A DNA stretch of 64,000 nucleotides from an uncultured Marinococcus sp. (GTDB lineage Bacteria > Bacillota > Bacilli > Bacillales > Marinococcaceae), in assembly GCF_947493875.1 (NCBI RefSeq), contig NZ_CANLSU010000006.1, positions 213,534 through 277,533 on the forward strand. The letters are read 5' to 3'. The translations under genes and the position numbers were made by a program. The notes beneath the pieces were generated by a model. That model was not told the origin of the DNA. It searched no databases and saw only the letters and a program-made list of their open reading frames with translations. Shown piece by piece: positions 40,121 to 48,444 of the stretch; the first letter of the stretch is position 1, and every line of letters begins with the position of its first letter.

Positions 40121-40370
40121 AGTCTTCATCATCATGCCTGCTGTCTGAGCTGTCCGGTATCTTCTTTTGTACAGTAACAAAGCGAAGAGCAGCCATTTCC
40201 GGAACCCGGCTGTAATCGTCATAGCAGACACTTGCTTCCTCATGATGGAGGGAGTAAGCATTTGTACTCGTAAGATGCTGGCTGACGATCCAAAGCGTAG
40301 TAATGAGCACGCTTACAAGGAGCAGCCATTCCACCCAGTTTATTTCTGTAAACGTTTCAATGAAAAACAA
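40101..40370 (-). CDS. MifM-like nascent-chain sensor (candidate arrest peptide) for yidC
   Basis: 89 residues: one membrane segment at about 12-33 (WVEWLLLVSVLITTLWIVSQ), a soluble stretch, then a C-terminal tail ALRFVTVQKKIPDSSDSR followed by acidic HDDED at 79-83 and SSYFSS. B. subtilis MifM has the same layout: an N-terminal anchor whose insertion is monitored, and an acidic C-terminal stalling region encoded just before yidC2. The last codons form one arm of the hairpin that covers the yidC SD. Start is TTG, three bases after the upstream stop, so it is coupled to the transglycosylase gene. Function is inferred, not proven. Confidence 0.7.
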   Translation of the reverse strand: MFFIETFTEINWVEWLLLVSVLITTLWIVSQHLTSTNAYSLHHEEASVCYDDYSRVPEMAALRFVTVQKKIPDSSDSRHDDEDSSYFSS

Positions 40371-40371
40371 C

Positions 40372-41028
40372 TTATCCCCCCTCCTCTGCTAAATGATTTT
40401 CTTCAAGACTTACCAATTCCACTTCTTCATCATATGTGTTGTAATAATTAAGAATATCGTCTACGTACCAGTCCGCCTGGTTATATTGATATATTGCCGG
40501 CCGTACCTCACCGCCTGCCGCTCCGTTAGAAGCAAGAAAGTTCGCCGTCGAGTAAACGGCATCTTCAAGAGCATATGGATCGGCCCTGCCGTCGCCGTCA
40601 GCATCAACACCGTAGCCTCCGTATTCATTAATTGTCTCCGGATCGGTTAATTCCTGCTCCGGTATATCAGTACTGCCATTTCCACCGCAGCCCGGATAAT
40701 TCCATCCTACAAATGTGCATGGCATAAACTGCATATGTCCTATCGCTCCCACCGGGCTTTCCAGGGTTTCCATCGTGGAAAAAACAGTTTCCACCCGGTG
40801 GACCGCTGCTAAGAGGGTCCACGGAATATCATAATCTTCTCCCGCCTGTTTGTAAACAGAAATATATTCTTTCGGAACTTCATTCTCCCCAAAGTCTTCC
40901 TGGGAATTGTATGTCGGTATGCTGCTGTCCTGCACTGATGTGGCAATAAAAACAATAGCTGCTGTGAGTAGAGCTGTCACTGCTGTAATTAAATAAACGT
41001 GTCGATAACGCTTGGTCTGCGGGCGCAC
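40372..41028 (-). CDS. Membrane-anchored lytic transglycosylase
   Basis: Cleaves peptidoglycan glycan strands outside the membrane. 218 residues from GTG 41028 (AGGAGGGG 6 bases upstream; the in-frame ATG at 41049 has no SD). N-terminal anchor (about 10-35), then a lysozyme-like domain with YDIPWTLLAAVHRVETVFS (catalytic Glu), SPVGAIGHMQFMPCTFVGW and DADGDGRADPYALEDAVYSTANFLA, as in CwlT/phage-type transglycosylases. First gene of an operon with the MifM-like gene and yidC. Confidence 0.87.
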   Translation of the reverse strand: MRPQTKRYRHVYLITAVTALLTAAIVFIATSVQDSSIPTYNSQEDFGENEVPKEYISVYKQAGEDYDIPWTLLAAVHRVETVFSTMETLESPVGAIGHMQFMPCTFVGWNYPGCGGNGSTDIPEQELTDPETINEYGGYGVDADGDGRADPYALEDAVYSTANFLASNGAAGGEVRPAIYQYNQADWYVDDILNYYNTYDEEVELVSLEENHLAEEGG

Positions 41029-41082
41029 AGCGTCCCCTCCTGTTAACATAACTCATGGCTAAAGACGAATACCGCCATGTTC

Positions 41083-41091
41083 ATTGTAGCA
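41083..41091 (-). promoter_or_regulatory. Extended -10 promoter of the transglycosylase-mifM-yidC operon
   Basis: TGCTACAAT on the minus strand, about 55 bases before the GTG start. The -35 is weak. Confidence 0.5.
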
Positions 41092-41127
41092 CGTTTCAGC
41101 CAGAATCTATAACGGGAAGGCAAATAA

Positions 41128-41158
41128 AAAAACTTTCCCCACCATGAGGAAAGTTTTT
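41128..41158 (-). terminator. Terminator after yheA
   Basis: AAAAACTTTCC/GGAAAGTTTTT hairpin followed by TTATTT on the minus strand. Confidence 0.88.
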
Positions 41159-41162
41159 GTTA

Positions 41163-41528
41163 TTACTGCTGGCCATTGTTCTCTTCCGGTACACCGTAGA
41201 GTTCTTCAAGCGGCTCAGTAATAATTTTATTCAGGTCAGAAATGACTGTGCTGAGCTGCTGCTCCTGCTGCATCAGCTTCGAGATAACTTCGTGCTGCTG
41301 CACCATTTCAAACTGTTTTTGAGCCTGTGTAATTTCTTCTTCCGAAGGCTGCTCTCCCTGCATTTGTTTTTGCTGCAGTTCAAGCTGTACATTACGGAAG
41401 TTATCAAGCATACGCTTTGCGACTTCGTCCTGCTCCACTTCGTTATGAAGCTCTTTAAGCTGTTGGAATTCTTCGCTGTCACGAAGCGCACTCGATAATT
41501 CGTAAGCCTTGTCATGAATATTGGACAT
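41163..41528 (-). CDS. yheA: YlbF/YmcA-family protein YheA (UPF0342)
   Basis: 121-residue helical cytoplasmic protein (MSNIHDKAYELSSALRDSEEFQQLKELHNEVEQDEVAKRMLDNFRN) rich in Gln and Glu. Relatives YlbF and YmcA form a complex with YaaT that modulates RNase Y; the role of YheA is not known. Start chosen at 41528 with AAAGGAGG upstream. Follows yheB, as in B. subtilis. Confidence 0.9.
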   Translation of the reverse strand: MSNIHDKAYELSSALRDSEEFQQLKELHNEVEQDEVAKRMLDNFRNVQLELQQKQMQGEQPSEEEITQAQKQFEMVQQHEVISKLMQQEQQLSTVISDLNKIITEPLEELYGVPEENNGQQ

Positions 41529-41621
41529 ATATAAGTCCTCCTTTAAGATTGTCTGTATGAGCATAACATGAACCGCCGAGAAAATTCATCCATTCCGGAA
41601 GAATCAATGGCATTTTTTTAT

Positions 41622-42761
41622 TCACACTATCCACAACACGACTATTCCCTGTATACAGCCTACAAAACCGCCAATCAGTGCCCCCAGATATGTGATCAGC
41701 TTAAACTCCCTTCCGGAAATCGTAAGCAGCATAGCTTCCATCCTGTCTGTCGAAAACGTGTCCACCTGCTCTTTAACTACATCATGAAGATGCAGCTGTT
41801 CAAACAGATTTGGAAGCCTCTTCGCAATGGAGTCCTGTCCTTTCTTGACCGCTTTTGGAACCCAGTCCTCCAGCATTTTCGTTTCATACGCGGGAGCCCA
41901 GTCCTTTAAAGGCTGTTCAAGCCTTTCCATGACCGGCACATGGGTGTCAACGGTTTCCACAATATAATCCACCGCTGCCCGGGAATCCACATAGGAAAAA
42001 GCCGTCGCAGCCGGTTTTTCAAACAGCGCTTTTCGCTCCTGCTGCAGCAGTCCGGATATCATTTTTTCTGTTCCGGGGTCTTCAAAAAAACGGAGCACCT
42101 CAGGTTGGATACGGTCAACAAGCCGGTCATTACCGATCATTGTACCGAAAAAGTTCATCATCGACCCCTTTCCTTCTAAAAAACGCTCGAGTAAAAGCGC
42201 CAGCTGCTGCTTGCCAGCACTTGACCGAAAATAATCACCGGCCTTCACCATTATTAACTGTGTAAGCTCTTTAGTCATCATTTCCGATTGACGGACCGCG
42301 CCTGGAGGAAGCAGCTCTTTGATTGGAGTGTCAGCATGACGGTGTTTTGCCTCTTCCCATTTTATATCGAGCGTTTCTCTTAACGTTTCACGGAGAAAGC
42401 CGCGAACATCACGCAGCCCTGTCCACTTCTCCACATAGTCGGATAAGCTTTTCTCGGAATAAAGATATTCCTTCATTTCTAATGTTACCCAATCATTCAG
42501 CTGACGTGAAAACATATCACTGCGAATTTTTGTCTGCAGGCCTTCCGGGGTCAACAGATGGTCTGTCACTACCCGTCCGAGCTGCCCGGCGAGCTCATTA
42601 CGTCTTTTTGGAATCAGTCCCGGTGTGAACGGCACCCGCACAGAGCCTATGTACACCGGCTTATAAGGTCTGAACAGCATTCGGATCGCAAGTGAATTCG
42701 TCACTCCCCCAATGGCTGCCCCAATAGCGATCATAATGATAATTGTAATACCTGCGTTCAT
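41622..42761 (-). CDS. yheB: DUF445 membrane protein YheB (UPF0754)
   Basis: 379 residues. N-terminal membrane segment (about 4-26), the conserved SLAIRMLFRPYKPVYIGSVRVPFTPGLIPKRRNELAGQLGRVV, a long amphipathic helical middle, and a C-terminal membrane segment (YLGALIGGFVGCIQGIVVLWIV). Reported in B. subtilis spores; biochemical function unknown. In front of yheA, the usual pair. Confidence 0.9.
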   Translation of the reverse strand: MNAGITIIIMIAIGAAIGGVTNSLAIRMLFRPYKPVYIGSVRVPFTPGLIPKRRNELAGQLGRVVTDHLLTPEGLQTKIRSDMFSRQLNDWVTLEMKEYLYSEKSLSDYVEKWTGLRDVRGFLRETLRETLDIKWEEAKHRHADTPIKELLPPGAVRQSEMMTKELTQLIMVKAGDYFRSSAGKQQLALLLERFLEGKGSMMNFFGTMIGNDRLVDRIQPEVLRFFEDPGTEKMISGLLQQERKALFEKPAATAFSYVDSRAAVDYIVETVDTHVPVMERLEQPLKDWAPAYETKMLEDWVPKAVKKGQDSIAKRLPNLFEQLHLHDVVKEQVDTFSTDRMEAMLLTISGREFKLITYLGALIGGFVGCIQGIVVLWIV

Positions 42762-42799
42762 GGTGATTGCTCCTTTGGCAGTCGTCTATTAATTAAACG

Positions 42800-44599
42800 T
42801 TACTTCTCTTCGGTAAAAATAAACTCTTCACGTTCTATCGTGAATTTCCCGCGTTTAAACGCGTTTCGCCACATTCTTTTATTCACATTCCCGGGAGGTG
42901 TTGAAACTATTTGTACGCTTTTCAGAGGGAACTTTTGTGCTTCGAGCCATTTTTCCGAAAGATCCTGCTTCCAGCCTATAGTTCCACTCCATCCTTCAGC
43001 AGGTGCTATAATCGCCTCTGCACTCCCCCCGTTCCAGCGCAAAATGGCCGTTTCCACTGAGGCCATGCCCTCGAGCCATTGTTCAAGCGGCAGCAGAGAA
43101 ACATTCTGCTGTTCCACTTTATTAATGTCAGAATGCTCCCCTGCATACGTATACCCTTCTCTGTCATCTATTAAAAATCCGTCGCCGGCCCATACGTCTT
43201 TCCACCAGGACCACGGCGAGCTGTCATACTGCGTCTTTCCATCAATCATTGTCTCCAGGCTATTCGGCCATGGTTTTTTTATCACTACTCTGCCTGGAAT
43301 ATGACGCACTGCATACCCTTCACTATCCCATGTGTCCATTACCATCCCTGGAAGACGGCTGTTATATTTTTCAGGATGCACCCTGCGGTCCGGCAGATCG
43401 GCAGTAATCATTCCAGAAGCGTGAGCGCCCCCGAAGGCCTTTAAAAGTGGTATTCTTCCCCGGGTTAATACGTCTATTGTCCACTGCAGGTCCCCCCGCA
43501 TCCAATCTGTTTCCCACGTCAGTACATATCGCAGCGAATGAAGGTGGTATTCCTTCCACTTACTTTGCGTCTGAGAGGAGGCCGTCTGTACCGAGGGGGA
43601 ATCAACTCCGATATGTGTAATTCCGTATGCTTCAATCGTGCTGCCGGCATCAGCGCTCTGCCCGTCCCATGAAAACAGACAGTATTGGCCATTATTTGCA
43701 AGCGTACCGACCATAGCAAACAGCTGCTCGAATCCCCACTCCCTGGCGAGCCACCATAAACGGTCGCCTGGCCGCACGTCCCACACTAAACCTATTTCGG
43801 TTCCTGACTTCATAAACAAACTGGTGTGGCTCAGCACATACCCATGGCCAGGATCTGCCGGACTGTTGCTAAAGACAATAAGTGCAGCATCAGCGCCCTC
43901 TGTTTTTGCAGGCGTCTCCTTTTTCTTTCCAGCCGGCATAGTTTCCCATTGTTTATGTCTTGAGGACGAGTCATTGCCTAAATGAATAATGTGCGAAGCT
44001 TCCATGTTATATCTTTCCTCCGCTTCAGCTGCATAAGCTCCCGCACCCACAATGATCCATTCCGGCTGAAAATGTGCGTGAACTTCTTCGCCCGCTGCGG
44101 CTGTCCATCGGGGATTATACGGACAAACAACAGATCCGATATACATCAGTGCCATGTAAATCACCGCCGGCTGTTTACCGACTCCGGCCAGAACAGCCGT
44201 CCGCCCGCCCTTTTGTATACCTGCTTTTCTCAGTTTCCCTGCGGCTTCCTGCACTTCTGCAGCCAGCCTCTCATATGTCCATGCCCCGTCTTCGTCAATG
44301 AAAGCCGTCTGCCCCATCACTTCTTTTGATTTATTTATCAGCTGCTCCGCAGCGTTCATTTTTCCTTTATAAAACCAATCAGCCTTCCGCCTTCCGTGCG
44401 AAAGCTCTACAACGTCTTTATACCGTTTAAACCACCGGGTTTCGAGTCGTTTAGATGCCTGCTGCCAAAACCAGGAAACATCGATTGCGGCATGCTTTTT
44501 CAGCTCTTCTGTATCACTCAGCCCAAGTGCTTTAGTCCATTGATAAAGCGCATTAGTTCTCCATTGAACAATAGGGGGTTCCCACGTAGTCCACTGCAT
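42800..44599 (-). CDS. Degenerate acyl-CoA synthetase homologue (ANL superfamily)
   Basis: 599 residues with the overall plan of acetyl-/acetoacetyl-CoA synthetases: ACAS_N-like region (DVSWFWQQASKRLETRWF; ADWFYKGKMNAAEQLIN), the SVVCPYNPRWTAAAG segment and a C-terminal small domain. Core motifs are eroded. The P-loop is SNSPADPGHGYVLSH without the usual TSGTTGxPKG lysine, the A5 motif reads GGAHASG, and the hinge motif reads GEHSDI instead of GRxDD. The A10 lysine may remain (PPGNVNKRMWR). It is an intact reading frame, so a pseudoenzyme or specialised ligase is likelier than a dead gene. GGGAGG precedes the ATG. Confidence 0.75.
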   Translation of the reverse strand: MQWTTWEPPIVQWRTNALYQWTKALGLSDTEELKKHAAIDVSWFWQQASKRLETRWFKRYKDVVELSHGRRKADWFYKGKMNAAEQLINKSKEVMGQTAFIDEDGAWTYERLAAEVQEAAGKLRKAGIQKGGRTAVLAGVGKQPAVIYMALMYIGSVVCPYNPRWTAAAGEEVHAHFQPEWIIVGAGAYAAEAEERYNMEASHIIHLGNDSSSRHKQWETMPAGKKKETPAKTEGADAALIVFSNSPADPGHGYVLSHTSLFMKSGTEIGLVWDVRPGDRLWWLAREWGFEQLFAMVGTLANNGQYCLFSWDGQSADAGSTIEAYGITHIGVDSPSVQTASSQTQSKWKEYHLHSLRYVLTWETDWMRGDLQWTIDVLTRGRIPLLKAFGGAHASGMITADLPDRRVHPEKYNSRLPGMVMDTWDSEGYAVRHIPGRVVIKKPWPNSLETMIDGKTQYDSSPWSWWKDVWAGDGFLIDDREGYTYAGEHSDINKVEQQNVSLLPLEQWLEGMASVETAILRWNGGSAEAIIAPAEGWSGTIGWKQDLSEKWLEAQKFPLKSVQIVSTPPGNVNKRMWRNAFKRGKFTIEREEFIFTEEK

Positions 44600-44703
44600 T
44601 TCTCATAGCCTCCCGACGTTTTTCCTTTTATAGAATGGGAATAGGGGTGTATATCTATTTTTACATAGCTTTTAGATATGTGAAACAAAAAGGAGTGCTT
44701 CAA

Positions 44704-45327
44704 ATGAAAATAGCTTTATTTGGCGGAACCGGCCGCACCGGTTCCCAGCTTGCGTCCATGGCTCATGCTGCCGGGCACGAATTAAAAATGCTTGTCCGCT
44801 CACCGGAAAAAGCAGACAGCCTGCCCGCTTCTGCAGAGCAGATACACGGCGATGCCCTGGATCAGGCGAAAATGAGAAAAACAATGCAGGGGGCAGACGT
44901 CGTCGTCAGTGCCCTTGGCACTGACAAACAGAATGTGTTAAGCAGCTTCACACCGCTATTGTTAAAAGAAATGAACGATCTCAGCATCACCCGTTTAATT
45001 ACCGTAGGCACTGCCGGGATTCTTCAGTCGCGGACAGAACCGCATCTTTACCGGTTTGAGTCGTCAGAATCCAAACGCCGGAGCACCATGGCCGCCGAGG
45101 ACCATAAGGCAGCCTATGAATACATTAAGGAAACATCCTATTGCTGGACCATTGTCTGCCCGACATTTTTGCCGGACGGAGAAAATACCTCTTCCTGGCG
45201 CTATGAAACTGACTATCTTCCCGAAAACGGCACCCGGATTTCAACTGGAAATACCGCTGATTTTTTAATGCACGTATTGGAAAATCACTCTCAATTTTGC
45301 CAAAAAAGGATAGGTGTTTGTGAGTAA
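44704..45327 (+). CDS. NAD(P)-binding SDR-like protein
   Basis: 208 residues with a Rossmann fold: ALFGGTGRTGSQ (GxxGxxG) at the N-terminus, LVRSPEKA, HGDALDQAKMRKTMQGADVVVSALG and TRLITVGTAG. Resembles atypical SDRs of the NmrA/BLVRB-like group (YhfK, YwnB types). No catalytic Tyr-x-x-x-Lys is apparent in the standard place. Substrate unknown. ATG 44704 has AAAAAGGAG upstream. Divergent from the acyl-CoA synthetase homologue. Confidence 0.8.
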   Translation: MKIALFGGTGRTGSQLASMAHAAGHELKMLVRSPEKADSLPASAEQIHGDALDQAKMRKTMQGADVVVSALGTDKQNVLSSFTPLLLKEMNDLSITRLITVGTAGILQSRTEPHLYRFESSESKRRSTMAAEDHKAAYEYIKETSYCWTIVCPTFLPDGENTSSWRYETDYLPENGTRISTGNTADFLMHVLENHSQFCQKRIGVCE

Positions 45328-45408
45328 GGCTGTGTAATTGACGGTACAAACATGCTATACTAATTACCATTATCTAAGTAAAAACCCCGAAAGAAGGAGG
45401 GCGGCGAT

Positions 45409-45978
45409 ATGAGTATTTTCGGTATCATTCTCGGTATTGTTATTATTACTGCTATTATAAGCTGGATTATCGGCTACAATGCCTTAATTAAATATTTAAA
45501 CTGGGTGGAAGAATCCTGGACCCAGGTGGAATTTCAACTGCACCGCCGGATGAACTTGATTCCTGATTTTGTTGAATCTGCCCAAAAAGCTTGGCGCCAT
45601 AAACAGGATGAACTTGAAACGCTGGTACAATACAGAAGCGAAGCGCTATCCCCGGAATCGAGCAGACAGGAGCAGCTGCACATTAACTCCCGCATTGAAG
45701 AGACTCTTCACGAGGCGTTTGACGCTTCCATGCCTGATGAGAAGCAGCTGCAGTCCGAGCTGAAATCGATGCGTGAGCAGTTTGACGATGCCCAGAATAA
45801 GATCATTCATTCTTCAAGCGTATACAACAATACGATAGATAAATACAATACAAAGATATCATCGTTTCCAGTCAGGTTTGTAGCAGAGCTGCATCATTTT
45901 AAAACCCGAAGTCCTCTTCCGGGACAAAGCTCTGCTCCCGGAAGCAAGACTGAAACAAAGGCGGAAACGTCTGTATAA
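45409..45978 (+). CDS. lemA: LemA-family protein
   Basis: 189 residues: N-terminal membrane segment (about 4-25), then the LemA helical bundle (ALIKYLNWVEESWTQVEFQLHRRMNLIPDFVESAQKA; YNNTIDKYNTKISSFPVRFVAELHHFK). LemA proteins are widespread with unclear function; here no TPM-domain partner gene follows. Strong SD GAAGGAGG, and an extended -10 (TGCTATACT) about 55 bases upstream. The tail is short and polar. Confidence 0.85.
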   Translation: MSIFGIILGIVIITAIISWIIGYNALIKYLNWVEESWTQVEFQLHRRMNLIPDFVESAQKAWRHKQDELETLVQYRSEALSPESSRQEQLHINSRIEETLHEAFDASMPDEKQLQSELKSMREQFDDAQNKIIHSSSVYNNTIDKYNTKISSFPVRFVAELHHFKTRSPLPGQSSAPGSKTETKAETSV

Positions 45979-45995
45979 TTCAAATATGCATATAA

Positions 45996-46184
45996 TTATA
46001 TTTTTTTATTTGAGCTTGTTTCTTTTCCGCTCATCCCTGAAAACAGGTGAAAACAAGCTCTCATCGACATTAGGCCGTTATTCGTTCTGTGCTACCCTAA
46101 ACAGGCAGGTTCTCCTTGGATGAATGCATCTTTACCTGTACGATACCTTTTGTACCCTGCCCGGTTATTCCGGCAGGGCTTTTT
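45996..46184 (+). ncRNA. Structured intergenic RNA, possible small RNA or leader
   Basis: The 340-base gap between lemA and the aminopeptidase gene holds no convincing ORF but a series of plus-strand helices: GAGCTTGTTT/AAACAAGCTC enclosing CCTG-AAAA-CAGG, TTAGG/CCTAA, CAGGT/ACCTG enclosing GATG-AATG-CATC, GTAC/GTAC, and finally CCCTGCC/GGCAGGG followed by TTTTTT (a good terminator, 46157-46184). I do not recognise a known RNA family. It may be an independent small RNA or a terminating leader 135 bases upstream of the aminopeptidase gene. The terminator is secure; the RNA is a hypothesis. Confidence 0.4.
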
Positions 46185-46318
46185 TATACCTTCGTCCTGT
46201 TTAAAAAAAGCAGTACACGGCAAAAGAATGATGAATCCTTACGTGTTATAATGATGAAAGACATTTGAGACCACTGTCTACGTTTATCCAGTACTGTATG
46301 AGAAAGGAAGCTTCAGAC

Positions 46319-47551
46319 ATGAAAACGTTCGAACAAAAACTTCACAACTATGCAAAACTTGCCGTGGATAAAGGTGTTAATATCCAACCCGGCCAGACTT
46401 TAGTAATTGCAGCTCCGATTGATGCTGCTCCTTTTGTCAGAAGACTGGCCGAGGCAGCATATGATGCCGGTGCAAAGCATGTCTACCCGGAATGGGCAGA
46501 CGATGAACTGACAAAAATTAAATACGAGAAAGCGCCTGAGGAAGCTTTTCATGAATTTCCTTCCTGGCGTGCTGAAAGCAGAGAGCAGCTAGCCCGTGAA
46601 GGGGCAGCTTTTATCACGGTCAAATCCACTGATCCCGACCTCCTTAAAGGAGTTGATCCCGATAAAATCGCCAATGCGAACAATGCAGCCGGTGCTGCTA
46701 TGGAAGGATTCCGGGATTATATTCAGGCTGACCGCGTCAGCTGGCTTGTGATTTCCACCCCTTCTGCAGGATGGGCAAAAAAAGTTTTCCCAGATGAACC
46801 GGAAGACCGGGCTATCGATCTTCTTTGGGAACGGATCTTCAGCGCTGTTCGGGCGGATACAGATGACCCGGTACAGGCGTGGGATGAGCATAATCACATT
46901 CTGCGGGCCAAGGTCGATTGGCTGAATGCCAAAAAATACAAATCACTTCAGTACACCGCCCCCGGCACGGACCTTGAAATCGGCCTGCCTGACGGACACG
47001 TTTGGGCCGGCGGCGGCAGTACCAATACATCGGGTGTTTCATTCATCCCGAATATGCCGACAGAAGAAGTATTTACTGCTCCGCATAAGGATTTCGTTAA
47101 CGGATACGTAACCAATACCAAACCGTTAAACTACGGCGGCAGTGTTATTGATCAATTTACGCTGCACTTCAAGGACGGGGCTGTCACGGACATGGAGGCA
47201 GGTGAAGGAGAAGAAACTCTCCGTCACCTGATCAATTCAGACGAAGGTGCTGCCCGACTTGGCGAAGTAGCCCTCGTACCGCACAGTTCCCCTATCTCGC
47301 AGTCCGGCATTTTGTTTTTCAATACGCTCTTTGATGAGAATGCCTCCAATCATATTGCGCTCGGTAGTGCATATGCTTTCTGTGTAGAGAATGGACCGGA
47401 AATGAACAAAGAGGAAAAGGAACAGGCTGGTTTAAACACAAGCATCATCCATGTTGATTTTATGATTGGAAATGAAAATATGGATATAGACGGCATTCTT
47501 CCCGACGGTACAAAAGAGCCAGTATTCCGGAATGGCGAATGGGCAGAATAG
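46319..47551 (+). CDS. ampS: M29-family aminopeptidase (AmpS/PepS)
   Basis: Metal-dependent cytosolic aminopeptidase. 411 residues from ATG 46319 (AGAAAGGAAG upstream), starting MKTFEQKLHNYAKLAVDKGVNIQPGQTLVIAA. The C-terminal half carries the M29 metal-site segments: VSFIPNMPTEEVFTAP, GEVALVPHSSPISQSGILFFNTLFDENASNHIALGSAY and SIIHVDFMIG. An earlier in-frame ATG at 46265 lacks support. Upstream is the structured region ending in a terminator. Confidence 0.93.
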   Translation: MKTFEQKLHNYAKLAVDKGVNIQPGQTLVIAAPIDAAPFVRRLAEAAYDAGAKHVYPEWADDELTKIKYEKAPEEAFHEFPSWRAESREQLAREGAAFITVKSTDPDLLKGVDPDKIANANNAAGAAMEGFRDYIQADRVSWLVISTPSAGWAKKVFPDEPEDRAIDLLWERIFSAVRADTDDPVQAWDEHNHILRAKVDWLNAKKYKSLQYTAPGTDLEIGLPDGHVWAGGGSTNTSGVSFIPNMPTEEVFTAPHKDFVNGYVTNTKPLNYGGSVIDQFTLHFKDGAVTDMEAGEGEETLRHLINSDEGAARLGEVALVPHSSPISQSGILFFNTLFDENASNHIALGSAYAFCVENGPEMNKEEKEQAGLNTSIIHVDFMIGNENMDIDGILPDGTKEPVFRNGEWAE

Positions 47552-47582
47552 CTTTTCCATTATTTTTTGAAAGGAGATTATT

Positions 47583-48401
47583 ATGAGTATACCTAAAACG
47601 CTAACGATAGCCGGCTCCGATACAAGCGGAGGCGCCGGCATCCAGGCAGATTTAAAAACATTTCAGGAGCTCGGCACGTACGGAATGGTTTCCCTGACTA
47701 CCATTGTAGCCCAGGATCCTGATAACGAATGGTTTCACCGAGTCTACCCTATCGATACGGCCACGCTCGAAGCACAGCTGGATACGGTGTTAAAAGGAAT
47801 TGGGGTGCAAGCCGCAAAAACAGGGATGCTTGGTTCAAAAGAAGTCATCGAAATGGTAGCGAAAAAAATAGATGAGCACCAGATAGAACAGCTGGTCGTG
47901 GACCCGGTGATGGTTTGCAAAGGCGCCGATGAGCCGGTCAACCCGGAAATGGACGCTTATTTGAGAGACACGCTTGTGCCAAAGGCATTTATTGTGACTC
48001 CTAATTTATTTGAAGCCTCCCAGCTCGCCCAGGTCTCTCTGCCGCAGTCGCTTGAAGACATGAAAGCAGCTGCCGAAAAAATTTATCAGCTTGGCCCATC
48101 CTTTGTTATTGTTAAAGGCGGAGGAGATACCGGAGCCGAAAAATCAATTGACGTGCTTTATGACGGCAACAGCTTTGAATATATCGAATCCGAAAAAATT
48201 AATACGGATTATACTCACGGAGCCGGTTGTACGTTCTCTGCTGCTATTACTGCGGAGCTTGCAAACGGAAAGAGCGTACGGGAAGCAATTCATACAGCAA
48301 AACAGTTCATTCAGGCTTCTATCCAGGAGTCCTTCCGCCTGAACGAGCATGTTGGTTCTGTAAATCACACTGCCTACCGCCACCGAGCTCCCCAGTCTTA
48401 A
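47583..48401 (+). CDS. pdxK: Pyridoxal kinase (PdxK, ThiD-like)
   Basis: Ribokinase-fold kinase that phosphorylates pyridoxine and pyridoxal; related to HMP kinase ThiD. 272 residues. LTIAGSDTSGGAGIQADLKTFQELGTYGMVSLTTIVAQDP at the N-terminus, AKTGMLGS, DPVMVCKGA, TPNLFEA and the C-terminal anion hole YTHGAGCTFSAAITAELA. Closest in pattern to B. subtilis PdxK, formerly called ThiD. Strong SD; it lies 31 bases after ampS. Confidence 0.92.
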   Translation: MSIPKTLTIAGSDTSGGAGIQADLKTFQELGTYGMVSLTTIVAQDPDNEWFHRVYPIDTATLEAQLDTVLKGIGVQAAKTGMLGSKEVIEMVAKKIDEHQIEQLVVDPVMVCKGADEPVNPEMDAYLRDTLVPKAFIVTPNLFEASQLAQVSLPQSLEDMKAAAEKIYQLGPSFVIVKGGGDTGAEKSIDVLYDGNSFEYIESEKINTDYTHGAGCTFSAAITAELANGKSVREAIHTAKQFIQASIQESFRLNEHVGSVNHTAYRHRAPQS

Positions 48402-48444
48402 ATATGTTTTCGGCTCCCAGACCGAAAATAAGCAGGTGACCAAA

